The notes under the pieces: generated by a model
Seen by the model: the letters and a program-made list of their open reading frames with translations, nothing else
The model's database searches: none
Told to the model about the DNA's origin: nothing
Program-made: the position numbers and the translations under genes
Source: an uncultured Eubacteriales bacterium
Lineage (GTDB): Bacteria > Bacillota > Clostridia > Lachnospirales > CAG-274
DNA: 11,361 bases
NCBI GenBank assembly: GCA_902497185.1
Contig: CABVEG010000030.1
Span: forward strand, 1 to 11,361
Direction: 5' to 3'
Shown: piece by piece, positions 6,241-11,361 of the stretch
Numbering within the stretch: position 1 is the stretch's first letter
Layout of the letters: each line of letters opens with the position of its first letter

Positions 6241-6289
6241 TCCGTTTTCGGACAAAATTCATTATACTATGATTTCGGACTATTGTCAA
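6241..6289 (-). promoter_or_regulatory. Consensus sigma-A promoter of marR with probable MarR operators
   Basis: On the minus strand TTGACA (6289-6284), a 17-base spacer and TATAAT (6266-6261) match the consensus perfectly. TTTCGGAC (plus-strand reading) occurs twice, at 6246-6253 and 6273-6280, exactly 27 bp apart: one copy fills the spacer and the other covers the likely start site. The downstream copy is also part of the palindrome TCCG-TTTT-CGGA (6241-6252). Such a strong promoter with boxes in both blocking positions suggests tight repression by the MarR protein it drives. Confidence 0.8.
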
Positions 6290-6334
6290 TAGTTTTTATT
6301 ATTTTTAGTAGGAACAGTCCGCCCTCTGAAATAA

Positions 6335-6370
6335 AAAAAATCCCCTTAGAAATTTCCTTGGGGATTTTTT
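6335..6370 (-). terminator. Intrinsic terminator after rplA
   Basis: AAAAAATCCCC (6335-6345) and GGGGATTTTTT (6360-6370) form an 11-bp stem with a 14-base loop, with further T residues beyond the stem on the minus strand. It ends the ribosomal-protein transcript about 25 bp after the rplA stop. The sequence could also terminate plus-strand RNA, but no plus-strand gene lies upstream. Confidence 0.88.
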
Positions 6371-6395
6371 ATTTGACAAATTTAATTATTCAATA

Positions 6396-7091
6396 TTACT
6401 CTGAAAGCTTAGCAGCATTAACCTTTACGCTAGGACCCATAGTAGTTGTAAGAACAACTGACTTTAAATAAGTACCCTTAGCAGCAGCAGGCTTAGCCTT
6501 AATAATAGCGCTCATAAGAGTCTGGAAGTTTTCCTGAAGCTTTTCAGCACCGAAAGAAACCTTACCTACAGGAACATGGATAATATTAGTCTTATCAAGT
6601 CTGTATTCAATCTTACCTGCCTTAATTTCCTCAATAGCCTTAGCAACATCCATTGTTACAGTACCTGCCTTAGGGTTAGGCATTAAGCCCTTAGGACCTA
6701 AAACTCTACCGATTCTACCAACAAGACCCATCATATCAGGTGTAGCAACAACTACATCAAAATCAAACCAGTTTTCCTGCTGAATCTTAGCAACTAAGTC
6801 CTCAGCACCTACATAATCTGCACCTGCAGCCTGAGCCTCATCAGCCTTAGCATTCTTAGCAAATACAAGAACTCTTACAGTCTTACCTGTACCGTGAGGG
6901 AGAACAACAGCACCTCTAACCTGCTGGTCAGCGTGACGGCTGTCTACACCTAAACGGATGTGAGCTTCAACTGTTTCATCAAACTTAGCTGTGCTAACCT
7001 GTGGAATTAAAGCACAAGCCTCTGTTACATCATATAAATTAGCCTTATTAACAAGCTTACTCTTTTCGAGATATTTCTTTCCTCTTTTCAC
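6396..7091 (-). CDS. rplA: 50S ribosomal protein L1
   Basis: Builds the mobile L1 stalk of the large subunit, which helps release deacylated tRNA, and in many bacteria represses its own mRNA. The 231-residue length is typical. The conserved N-terminal KRGKKYLE, the first domain with TAKFDETVEAHIRLGVD (34-50), the middle RGAVVLPHGTGKTVRVLVFA and the diagnostic GRVLGPKGLMPNPKAGTV (128-145) are all present. The start is GTG at 7091, with AAGGAGG (7099-7105) seven bases before it; the usual Ala after Met is missing (MKRGKK rather than MAKRGKK). It is the last gene of the rpmG-secE-nusG-rplK-rplA unit. An L1-site-like RNA element lies in the gap before it, and a terminator, not rplJ, follows. Confidence 0.98.
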   Translation of the reverse strand: MKRGKKYLEKSKLVNKANLYDVTEACALIPQVSTAKFDETVEAHIRLGVDSRHADQQVRGAVVLPHGTGKTVRVLVFAKNAKADEAQAAGADYVGAEDLVAKIQQENWFDFDVVVATPDMMGLVGRIGRVLGPKGLMPNPKAGTVTMDVAKAIEEIKAGKIEYRLDKTNIIHVPVGKVSFGAEKLQENFQTLMSAIIKAKPAAAKGTYLKSVVLTTTMGPSVKVNAAKLSE

Positions 7092-7107
7092 AATAGTTCC
7101 TCCTTAA

Positions 7108-7136
7108 GTGGTAATATCGGGAGTATTCCCTCCCAC
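7108..7136 (-). promoter_or_regulatory. Probable L1-binding RNA element before rplA
   Basis: The minus-strand RNA reads GTGGGAGGG, then a short hairpin region with CTCCC, then GATATTACCAC, with GTGG and CCAC able to close a stem. This is the sequence signature of the L1 site in 23S rRNA (GUGGGAGG...AAAUACCAC, known from E. coli). It ends just before the rplA ribosome binding site, the position expected for feedback control of translation. Confidence 0.7.
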
Positions 7137-7150
7137 ACATCTAACAACAA

Positions 7151-7576
7151 TTAGTCCTCAACAACAATACCCATACTTCTTGCAGTACCGGCAACCATAC
7201 TGATAGCAGCATCAATAGAAGCAGCAGTTAAATCCTGCATCTTCATTTCTGCAATCTTCTGAACCTCAGCTCTTGAAATAGTAGCAACCTTAGTCTTGTT
7301 AGGAACACCTGAACCTGACTCAATCTTGCAAGCCTTCTTTAAAAGAACAGCAGCAGGAGGAGTCTTAGTAATGAATGTAAAGCTCTTGTCCTGATAAACT
7401 GTAATAACAACCGGAATAATAAGACCTGCATCCTTAGCAGTTCTTTCATTGAACTCCTTACAGAAGCCCATAATATTAACACCATGCTGACCTAAAGCAG
7501 GACCAACCGGTGGTGCTGGTGTAGCCTTACCAGCAGCAATCTGTAACTTAATAAAACCTTCAACCTTTTTTGCCAT
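7151..7576 (-). CDS. rplK: 50S ribosomal protein L11
   Basis: Forms the GTPase-associated centre with 23S rRNA helices 43/44, where elongation factors and thiostrepton act. It also supports stringent-response sensing by Rel proteins. The 141-residue length is standard. The N-terminal domain has FIKLQIAAGKATPAPPVGPA with the conserved prolines (20, 22, 23, 26) that contact thiostrepton, followed by LGQHGVNIMGFCKEFN. The C-terminal RNA-binding domain includes KTPPAAVLLKKA (71-82) and the glycine-rich IESGSGVPN. It ends with the usual GTARSMGIVVED. ATG at 7576 is preceded by AGGAGGT (7585-7591), 8 bases away. It sits between nusG and rplA, with an L1-site-like element on each side. Confidence 0.98.
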   Translation of the reverse strand: MAKKVEGFIKLQIAAGKATPAPPVGPALGQHGVNIMGFCKEFNERTAKDAGLIIPVVITVYQDKSFTFITKTPPAAVLLKKACKIESGSGVPNKTKVATISRAEVQKIAEMKMQDLTAASIDAAISMVAGTARSMGIVVED

Positions 7577-7596
7577 TTTAAGGCACCTCCTATAAT

Positions 7597-7628
7597 GTGG
7601 TAATTAGCGGGATGGTTTTCCCTCCCAC
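7597..7628 (-). promoter_or_regulatory. Probable L1-binding RNA element before rplK
   Basis: The second copy of the 23S-like L1 site: minus-strand GTGGGAGGG (7628-7620), a hairpin region containing ATCCC, and CTAATTACCAC ending at 7597. The ends pair as GTGG/CCAC. Only six bases separate it from the AGGAGGT site of rplK. In many bacteria L1 represses the rplK-rplA mRNA by binding such a leader; the sequence fits that scheme. Confidence 0.72.
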
Positions 7629-7645
7629 TGAGGATATTATCCTCA
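7629..7645 (-). repeat. Perfect dyad next to the rplK leader
   Basis: TGAGGATA-T-TATCCTCA is a 17-bp near-perfect palindrome (8-bp arms, one central base) directly upstream of the L1-like element, in the nusG-rplK gap. No T-run follows on the minus strand, so it is not a normal terminator. It may be a stem that extends the regulatory leader or a processing site. Confidence 0.5.
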
Positions 7646-7661
7646 ATAAAACATCAGTTTA

Positions 7662-8198
7662 CTATACTAATGGCTGAACCTGTGTAAAGTCCAGTTCCAT
7701 TGGGGTCTCACGACCAAATAAGGAAATTGCAACAGTAACTGTTTTCTTAGTCATATTAATTTCCTTAACAGTACCAACATTGTCTGCAAATGCGCCTGAT
7801 GTAACAACAACACTGTCACCTACAGCAATATCAATATCAGTAATATCGACGCTTTCAAGACCCATTGCCATAACCTCTGCATCTGTAAGAGGAACGGGCT
7901 TACTACCTGGGCCTACGAAGCTAGTAACACCTCTGGTGTTTCTGACAACGTACCATGTATCGTCATTCATTATCATTTTAAGAAGAACATATCCCGGGAA
8001 TTTTTTTCTCTGAACAGTCTTCTTAACACCATTTTTGATTTCTACTGCCTCTTCAAGGGGTACTGAAATTTCCTGAATGTAATCTTCCAGACCGCCGTTT
8101 TCGACAAGTTTTTCAATATTGGTCTTAACTTTATTTTCATAGCCGGAGTAAGTATGAATAACATACCATCTGAGCTGTTTTGAAAGTTCCTCTGACAT
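7662..8198 (-). CDS. nusG: Transcription termination/antitermination factor NusG
   Basis: Binds the RNA polymerase clamp, modulates pausing and Rho action, and links transcription to translation. The 178 residues contain the NGN domain (about 9-110), starting RWYVIHTYSGYENKVK and including RKKFPGYVLLKM and WYVVRNTRGVTSFVG. The KOW domain (about 125-178) follows, with VGDSVVVTSGAFADNVGTV and the C-terminal LFGRETPMELDFTQV. No extra inserted domain is present. ATG at 8198 has GAGGT at 8206-8210 upstream. It follows secE by 18 bp, the classic order, and precedes rplK after an 85-bp gap holding the regulatory leader. Confidence 0.98.
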   Translation of the reverse strand: MSEELSKQLRWYVIHTYSGYENKVKTNIEKLVENGGLEDYIQEISVPLEEAVEIKNGVKKTVQRKKFPGYVLLKMIMNDDTWYVVRNTRGVTSFVGPGSKPVPLTDAEVMAMGLESVDITDIDIAVGDSVVVTSGAFADNVGTVKEINMTKKTVTVAISLFGRETPMELDFTQVQPLV

Positions 8199-8216
8199 TG
8201 TTATTACCTCACTTCA

Positions 8217-8420
8217 TTAACCTAATAAATTTACTAATGCATTGTAACCAAATTCTACAATGTAGTCAAATCCGATAATAATAGCACCGAAAATTAATGA
8301 AATTGCAATAACTGAGAGGGTTTCCTTAATAATTTCGTCCTTGCTTGGCCATATAATACGCTTAAATTCAGCTACATGAACCTTAACCCAAGACGAAAAG
8401 TCAAATTTCTTTTTTTCCAT
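8217..8420 (-). CDS. secE: Preprotein translocase subunit SecE
   Basis: The small clamp subunit of the SecYEG protein channel in the cytoplasmic membrane. The product is 67 residues, the short single-span form of Gram-positive bacteria. It has an amphipathic surface helix with the hallmark EFKRIIWPSKDEIIKET (18-34), then a single membrane segment at about 35-55. ATG at 8420 is preferred over an upstream in-frame ATG at 8438 because AAGGGGAA (8427-8434) is correctly spaced from the former, while the latter has no ribosome binding site. It lies between rpmG and nusG; no tRNA-Trp gene occupies the rpmG-secE gap, as it does in some relatives. Confidence 0.95.
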   Translation of the reverse strand: MEKKKFDFSSWVKVHVAEFKRIIWPSKDEIIKETLSVIAISLIFGAIIIGFDYIVEFGYNALVNLLG

Positions 8421-8484
8421 TCTGACTTCCCCTTTCATGAGGTAAAATGCAATAAATTCAAACTTGAATTATATACACTTTGGA

Positions 8485-8634
8485 TTACTTAGTTTCTCTG
8501 TGTAAAGTATGTGTTCTACAGAACTTACAATACTTCTTAGTTTCCATTCTGTCAGGATGTACTTTCTTGTCCTTCATAGTGTCATAATTTCTCTGCTTAC
8601 ACTCTGTACAAGCTAATGTAATTCTTGTTCTCAA
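8485..8634 (-). CDS. rpmG: 50S ribosomal protein L33, zinc-ribbon form
   Basis: A 49-residue ribosomal protein near the E site of the large subunit. It reads MRTRITLACTECKQRNYDTM followed by basic residues and a second Cys pair. C9-x-x-C12 and C36-x-x-C39 form a complete zinc ribbon, so this is the zinc-binding paralogue and not the Cys-less form made under zinc limitation. The start is TTG at 8634, supported by GAGGT (8642-8646) seven bases upstream and by the conserved R-I-T-L-A-C beginning. It is the first gene of the secE-nusG-rplK-rplA unit, with an untranslated leader of about 95 bases. Confidence 0.95.
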   Translation of the reverse strand: MRTRITLACTECKQRNYDTMKDKKVHPDRMETKKYCKFCRTHTLHRETK

Positions 8635-8712
8635 GACTTCCACCTCTTTCTGAATAATTAAATTTTTTGTTTAAATTTGTCTTAATAAATATGTGATTTT
8701 TCCACACAAAAA

Positions 8713-8731
8713 AAAGACGATACGCGTCTTT
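8713..8731 (-). terminator. Terminator-like hairpin at the start of the rpmG transcript
   Basis: Minus-strand AAAGACG (8731-8725) pairs with CGTCTTT (8719-8713) across a 5-base loop, and five more T residues follow the stem. It has the form of an intrinsic terminator reached by RNA leaving gyrA. The predicted rpmG transcription start falls inside its 5' arm, so RNA starting there would make only part of the stem. Confidence 0.6.
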
Positions 8732-8734
8732 ATC

Positions 8735-8764
8735 ATAGTAACATATAAGTGGGAGTTTTGTCAA
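8735..8764 (-). promoter_or_regulatory. Promoter of the rpmG-secE-nusG-rplK-rplA unit
   Basis: On the minus strand TTGACA (8764-8759) is separated by 18 bases from TACTAT (8740-8735), which carries the extended -10 TGT immediately before it. The -35 is perfect and the region upstream is A/T-tract rich, as expected for a strong ribosomal-protein promoter. Initiation would be near 8728. Confidence 0.75.
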
Positions 8765-8795
8765 TAAAAATTTTAATTTTTTTCAAATTTTTAAT

Positions 8796-8822
8796 ACAGC
8801 ATAGGGATTAACCCTATGCTGT
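8796..8822 (-). terminator. Hairpin after gyrA
   Basis: ACAGCATAGGG (8796-8806) and CCCTATGCTGT (8812-8822) form a perfect 11-bp stem with a 5-base loop, beginning 5 bases after the gyrA stop codon. The minus-strand sequence after the stem is ATTAAAAATTTG, a poor U-tract, so termination here may be partial and completed at the hairpin at 8713-8731. Confidence 0.7.
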
Positions 8823-8827
8823 CAAAA

Positions 8828-11356
8828 TTATTCATCAATATTTGTTTCATTAATATTTGTTTCATTAATATTGGCTTCATCAATATTTTCACCGTTATCC
8901 GCATATTCTTCTTCAATTTTATCCATACTGATAACAGTTACACCCTCATTAAGATTAACAAGTTTAACACCTTGAGTAACTCTGCCTACGGTTGAAATAT
9001 CCTTAACCTTAATTCTGATAATTACTCCTTCACTGCTTACCATAATAAGCTCTTCTCCGTCATTAACAGCAGCAACACCTGCAACACAGCCTGTCTTGTC
9101 AGTTATTTTATAGCTTTTAAGACCCTTGCCGCCTCTTGACTGAATCCTGTAATTATCGGGTTCCGTACACTTACCAAATCCCTTTTCACTTACAAGAAGA
9201 ACCTTACAGCCATCAGTAATTACATCAGCACCAATGACATAATCATCACCACCTAATGTTATTGCTTTAACGCCTGTAGCACCTCTGCCCATAGGACGTA
9301 CATCCTTTTCATTAAAGCGGATACCCATACCATTTCTTGTGGCAATTAATATATCATTATTTCCCTTTGTTACAAATACTGAAATAAGCTCATCATTATC
9401 TCTCAAATTAAGAGCAATAAGACCGCCCTTTCTTATATTTGAATATAATTCAGCAGGAGTCTTTTTGATGACACCGTTTTTAGTTACCATAACAAGGTAT
9501 TCATTATCACTGAAATTCTTAACAGGGATAACGGCTGAAATTTCTTCACCCTTTTCAAGCTCAAGGAGATTAACAATAGGAGTACCCTTAGCATTTCTGC
9601 CTGCTTCAGGAATTTCCCAAGTTTTCTTTCTATAAACCTTACCCTTATTTGTAAAGAATAAAATATAGCTGTGGTTAGAGCTTATAAAGAGCTTTTTAAC
9701 TCCATCCTCCTCACGCATTTGAAGACCTATAACACCCTTGCCGCCTCTGTGCTGTGATTTATAGGTGTCAAGAGGTATTCTCTTAACGTAATTTAATTGA
9801 GTCATTGTTACAACTGACATATCATCGGAAATAATATCCTCCATATCAATTTCACCCATATCATCTACAAGCCTTGTACGTCTTTCATCACCGTACTTTC
9901 TCTTTGTTTCAAGCATTTCTTCCTTGATTACTTCAAAAAGTTTGTTTTCATCAGCAAGAATTGCCTTTAACTCATCAGTGAGAGCAATAAGCTCATTATA
10001 CTCTGTCTGGAGCTTTTCTCTCTCCATACCTACAAGACTTCTAAATCTCATTTCACAAATGGCATTTACCTGAATTTCAGTAAATCCAAAACGTTCAATA
10101 AGTTTTTCCTTAGCTTCTGGAGTAGTACGTGAACCTCTTAATATTGAAATAACTTCGTCAATATTGTCAAGTGCCTTTAAAAAGCCCTCTAAAATATGCA
10201 TTCTTTCAAGTGCCTTTTTAAGGTCAAACTTAGTTCTTCTTGTAACAACTTCCTCTTGAAATTTAAGGTAATGCATAAGCATTTCCTTAATATTAAGAAC
10301 CTTTGGAATACCATCAACAATAGCAAGGAAATTAACACTGTAATTTTCCTGCAGCTGTGAATATTTATAAAGATTGTTAAGTACAATTTCAGCAGAGGCA
10401 TCCTTTTTAACCTCAATTAAAATATGGATACCGTTTCTGTCATTTGTACTGTCCTGAATACCTGAAATACCCTCAATTCTCTTATCCTTTACAAGTTCGG
10501 CAATGCCCTCTATCATTTTGGACTTATTTACCTGATAAGGAATTTCAGTAATAAGTATTTCCTCTCTGCCGTTAGGCTTAGTAATAATTTCAGCCTGTGC
10601 TCTCAGCTTAATTCTGCCTCTGCCTGTTCTGTAAGCGCTTAATATACCTGCCTTACCAAGTATATTGCCTCCTGTTGGAAAATCAGGACCTTTAATAATT
10701 GAGCACAGTTCATCAATATCAGTATCTCTTTTTTCAATAATTCTATTGTCAATAATTTTAACAAGACCATCAATAATCTCTGAAAGATTATGAGGAGGTA
10801 TATTTGTTGCCATACCTACGGCAATACCGCTTGAACCGTTTACAAGCAAATTTGGTATTCTTGAAGGAAGTACAGTAGGCTCAAGAAAATCACCGTCATA
10901 GTTAGGTATAAAATCAACTGTATCCTTGTCAATATCAGCAAGCATTTCAAGAGAAATTTTAGCAAGCCTTGCCTCTGTGTATCTTGCTGCCGCAGCAGGA
11001 TAGCCGTCAATAGAACCAAAGTTACCGTGACCGTCAACAAGAGGGTATCTCATTGAAAAATCCTGTGCAAGTCTGACTAAAGCGTCATATATTGCTGCAT
11101 CACCGTGAGGATGATATTTACCCATTGTATCACCGGTAATTCTTGCCGACTTTTTGTGAGCCTTATTAGGAGCAAGTCCCATTTCATTCATAGAATAAAG
11201 TATTCTTCTGTGAACAGGCTTTAAACCATCACGGACGTCGGGCAGGGCTCTGGCAACAATAACACTCATTGCATAGTCAATGTAGGAGGATTTCATTGTT
11301 TTTGAAATTTCCGCCGTGACTATTTTGTCATATTGTGACTTATTGTTTTCGTCCAT
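8828..11356 (-). CDS. gyrA: DNA gyrase subunit A
   Basis: The DNA-breaking subunit of gyrase, which with GyrB introduces negative supercoils using ATP. The 842-residue protein is complete. The winged-helix and tower region starts SSYIDYAMSVIVARALPDVR (23-42), and the catalytic Tyr126 follows Arg125 in AARYTEAR. NLLVNGSSGIAVGMATNIPP is at 169-188 and the coiled-coil arm at about 355-490. The GyrA box QHRGGKG (535-541), which marks gyrase rather than topoisomerase IV, has His where Arg is commonest. A beta-pinwheel (about 510-812) includes a second SRGGKG at 740-745. The quinolone region reads GDAAIYD, so Ala87 replaces the Ser equivalent to E. coli Ser83; Asp91 matches Asp87. Residues 813-842 form an acidic tail of repeated N-I-D/N-E units. 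The start fits the family, but its ribosome binding site lies beyond the window edge. Confidence 0.98.
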   Translation of the reverse strand: MDENNKSQYDKIVTAEISKTMKSSYIDYAMSVIVARALPDVRDGLKPVHRRILYSMNEMGLAPNKAHKKSARITGDTMGKYHPHGDAAIYDALVRLAQDFSMRYPLVDGHGNFGSIDGYPAAAARYTEARLAKISLEMLADIDKDTVDFIPNYDGDFLEPTVLPSRIPNLLVNGSSGIAVGMATNIPPHNLSEIIDGLVKIIDNRIIEKRDTDIDELCSIIKGPDFPTGGNILGKAGILSAYRTGRGRIKLRAQAEIITKPNGREEILITEIPYQVNKSKMIEGIAELVKDKRIEGISGIQDSTNDRNGIHILIEVKKDASAEIVLNNLYKYSQLQENYSVNFLAIVDGIPKVLNIKEMLMHYLKFQEEVVTRRTKFDLKKALERMHILEGFLKALDNIDEVISILRGSRTTPEAKEKLIERFGFTEIQVNAICEMRFRSLVGMEREKLQTEYNELIALTDELKAILADENKLFEVIKEEMLETKRKYGDERRTRLVDDMGEIDMEDIISDDMSVVTMTQLNYVKRIPLDTYKSQHRGGKGVIGLQMREEDGVKKLFISSNHSYILFFTNKGKVYRKKTWEIPEAGRNAKGTPIVNLLELEKGEEISAVIPVKNFSDNEYLVMVTKNGVIKKTPAELYSNIRKGGLIALNLRDNDELISVFVTKGNNDILIATRNGMGIRFNEKDVRPMGRGATGVKAITLGGDDYVIGADVITDGCKVLLVSEKGFGKCTEPDNYRIQSRGGKGLKSYKITDKTGCVAGVAAVNDGEELIMVSSEGVIIRIKVKDISTVGRVTQGVKLVNLNEGVTVISMDKIEEEYADNGENIDEANINETNINETNIDE
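8831..8890 (-). repeat. Four tandem 15-bp repeats within the 3' end of gyrA
   Basis: Plus-strand units at 8831-8845, 8846-8860, 8861-8875 and 8876-8890 share TTCAT(C/T)AATATT plus three variable bases. The two middle units differ from their neighbours by one to three bases. In the gyrA frame each unit encodes five residues of the pattern N-I-(D/N)-E-x, producing an Asn/Glu-rich tail. The 15-bp period keeps the reading frame. Confidence 0.9.
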
Positions 11357-11361
11357 TTATA

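Noticed and set aside
6181..6471. Plus-strand open frame of 96 codons across the marR start, its promoter and the rplA end
   Set aside because: No ribosome binding site, crosses a terminator hairpin and overlaps two well-supported genes on the other strand; low-complexity translation.
8455..8470. Dyad AATTCAA-AC-TTGAATT next to a TATAAT-like string in the rpmG-secE gap
   Set aside because: Short and AT-rich, no -35 element at proper spacing, no T-run; likely chance, with secE transcribed from the rpmG promoter.
8421..8484. tRNA-Trp gene, sometimes found between rpmG and secE
   Set aside because: The gap is only about 64 bases and lacks any cloverleaf arms or the TTC-containing T-loop.

Overview
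The window reads as a chromosomal segment of a low-GC, Gram-positive anaerobe of the class Clostridia, plausibly Lachnospirales-like. The evidence is strong AT-rich base composition, AGA-dominated arginine codons, strong GGAGG-type ribosome binding sites, the block rpmG-secE-nusG-rplK-rplA, a zinc-ribbon L33, an MEP-pathway ispE, and a cytidylate-kinase-like/MATE pair. The genus cannot be named from the sequence alone. No mobile element, tRNA, rRNA or CRISPR array is visible, and no stretch over 300 bases lacks a gene.

Plus-strand block (about 60-2145): phnX (phosphonoacetaldehyde hydrolase) is followed by ispE, which appears to have its own near-consensus promoter just after the phnX stop. 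Next is a 59-codon cysteine-rich membrane-type microprotein (1925-2104) built from two copies of a W-I-I-I...C-x-C-G-N-N unit, closed by a GC-rich hairpin.

Minus-strand block 1 (2162-3600): an ECF sigma factor and an overlapping single-pass membrane protein that looks like its anti-sigma factor. They are preceded by an ECF-type promoter (TGTAAAC, 17 bp, CGTATTA), suggesting autoregulation.

Minus-strand block 2 (3648-6290): a marR - cytidylate-kinase-like - MATE efflux operon. A perfect TTGACA-N17-TATAAT promoter carries two copies of TTTCGGAC, one in the spacer and one at the likely start of transcription. An intrinsic terminator lies directly before the kinase gene, with short open frames running through it. 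This looks like a leader/attenuator separating the regulator from the effector genes. A long hairpin closes the operon.

Minus-strand block 3 (6335-8764): rpmG-secE-nusG-rplK-rplA, transcribed from an extended -10 promoter whose start overlaps a terminator-like hairpin. Two intergenic elements, one before rplK and one before rplA, share the GTGGGAGG...TACCAC signature of the L1-binding site in 23S rRNA and are probable autoregulatory sites. The unit ends with a terminator after rplA, without the usual rplJ-rplL.

Minus-strand block 4 (8796-11356): complete gyrA, whose 3' end contains four tandem 15-bp repeats encoding an acidic Asn-Ile-Asp/Asn-Glu tail.

The most interesting items are the duplicated cysteine-rich microprotein, the marR-kinase attenuator, the doubled L1 mimic, the ispE readthrough hairpin and the gyrA tail repeats.
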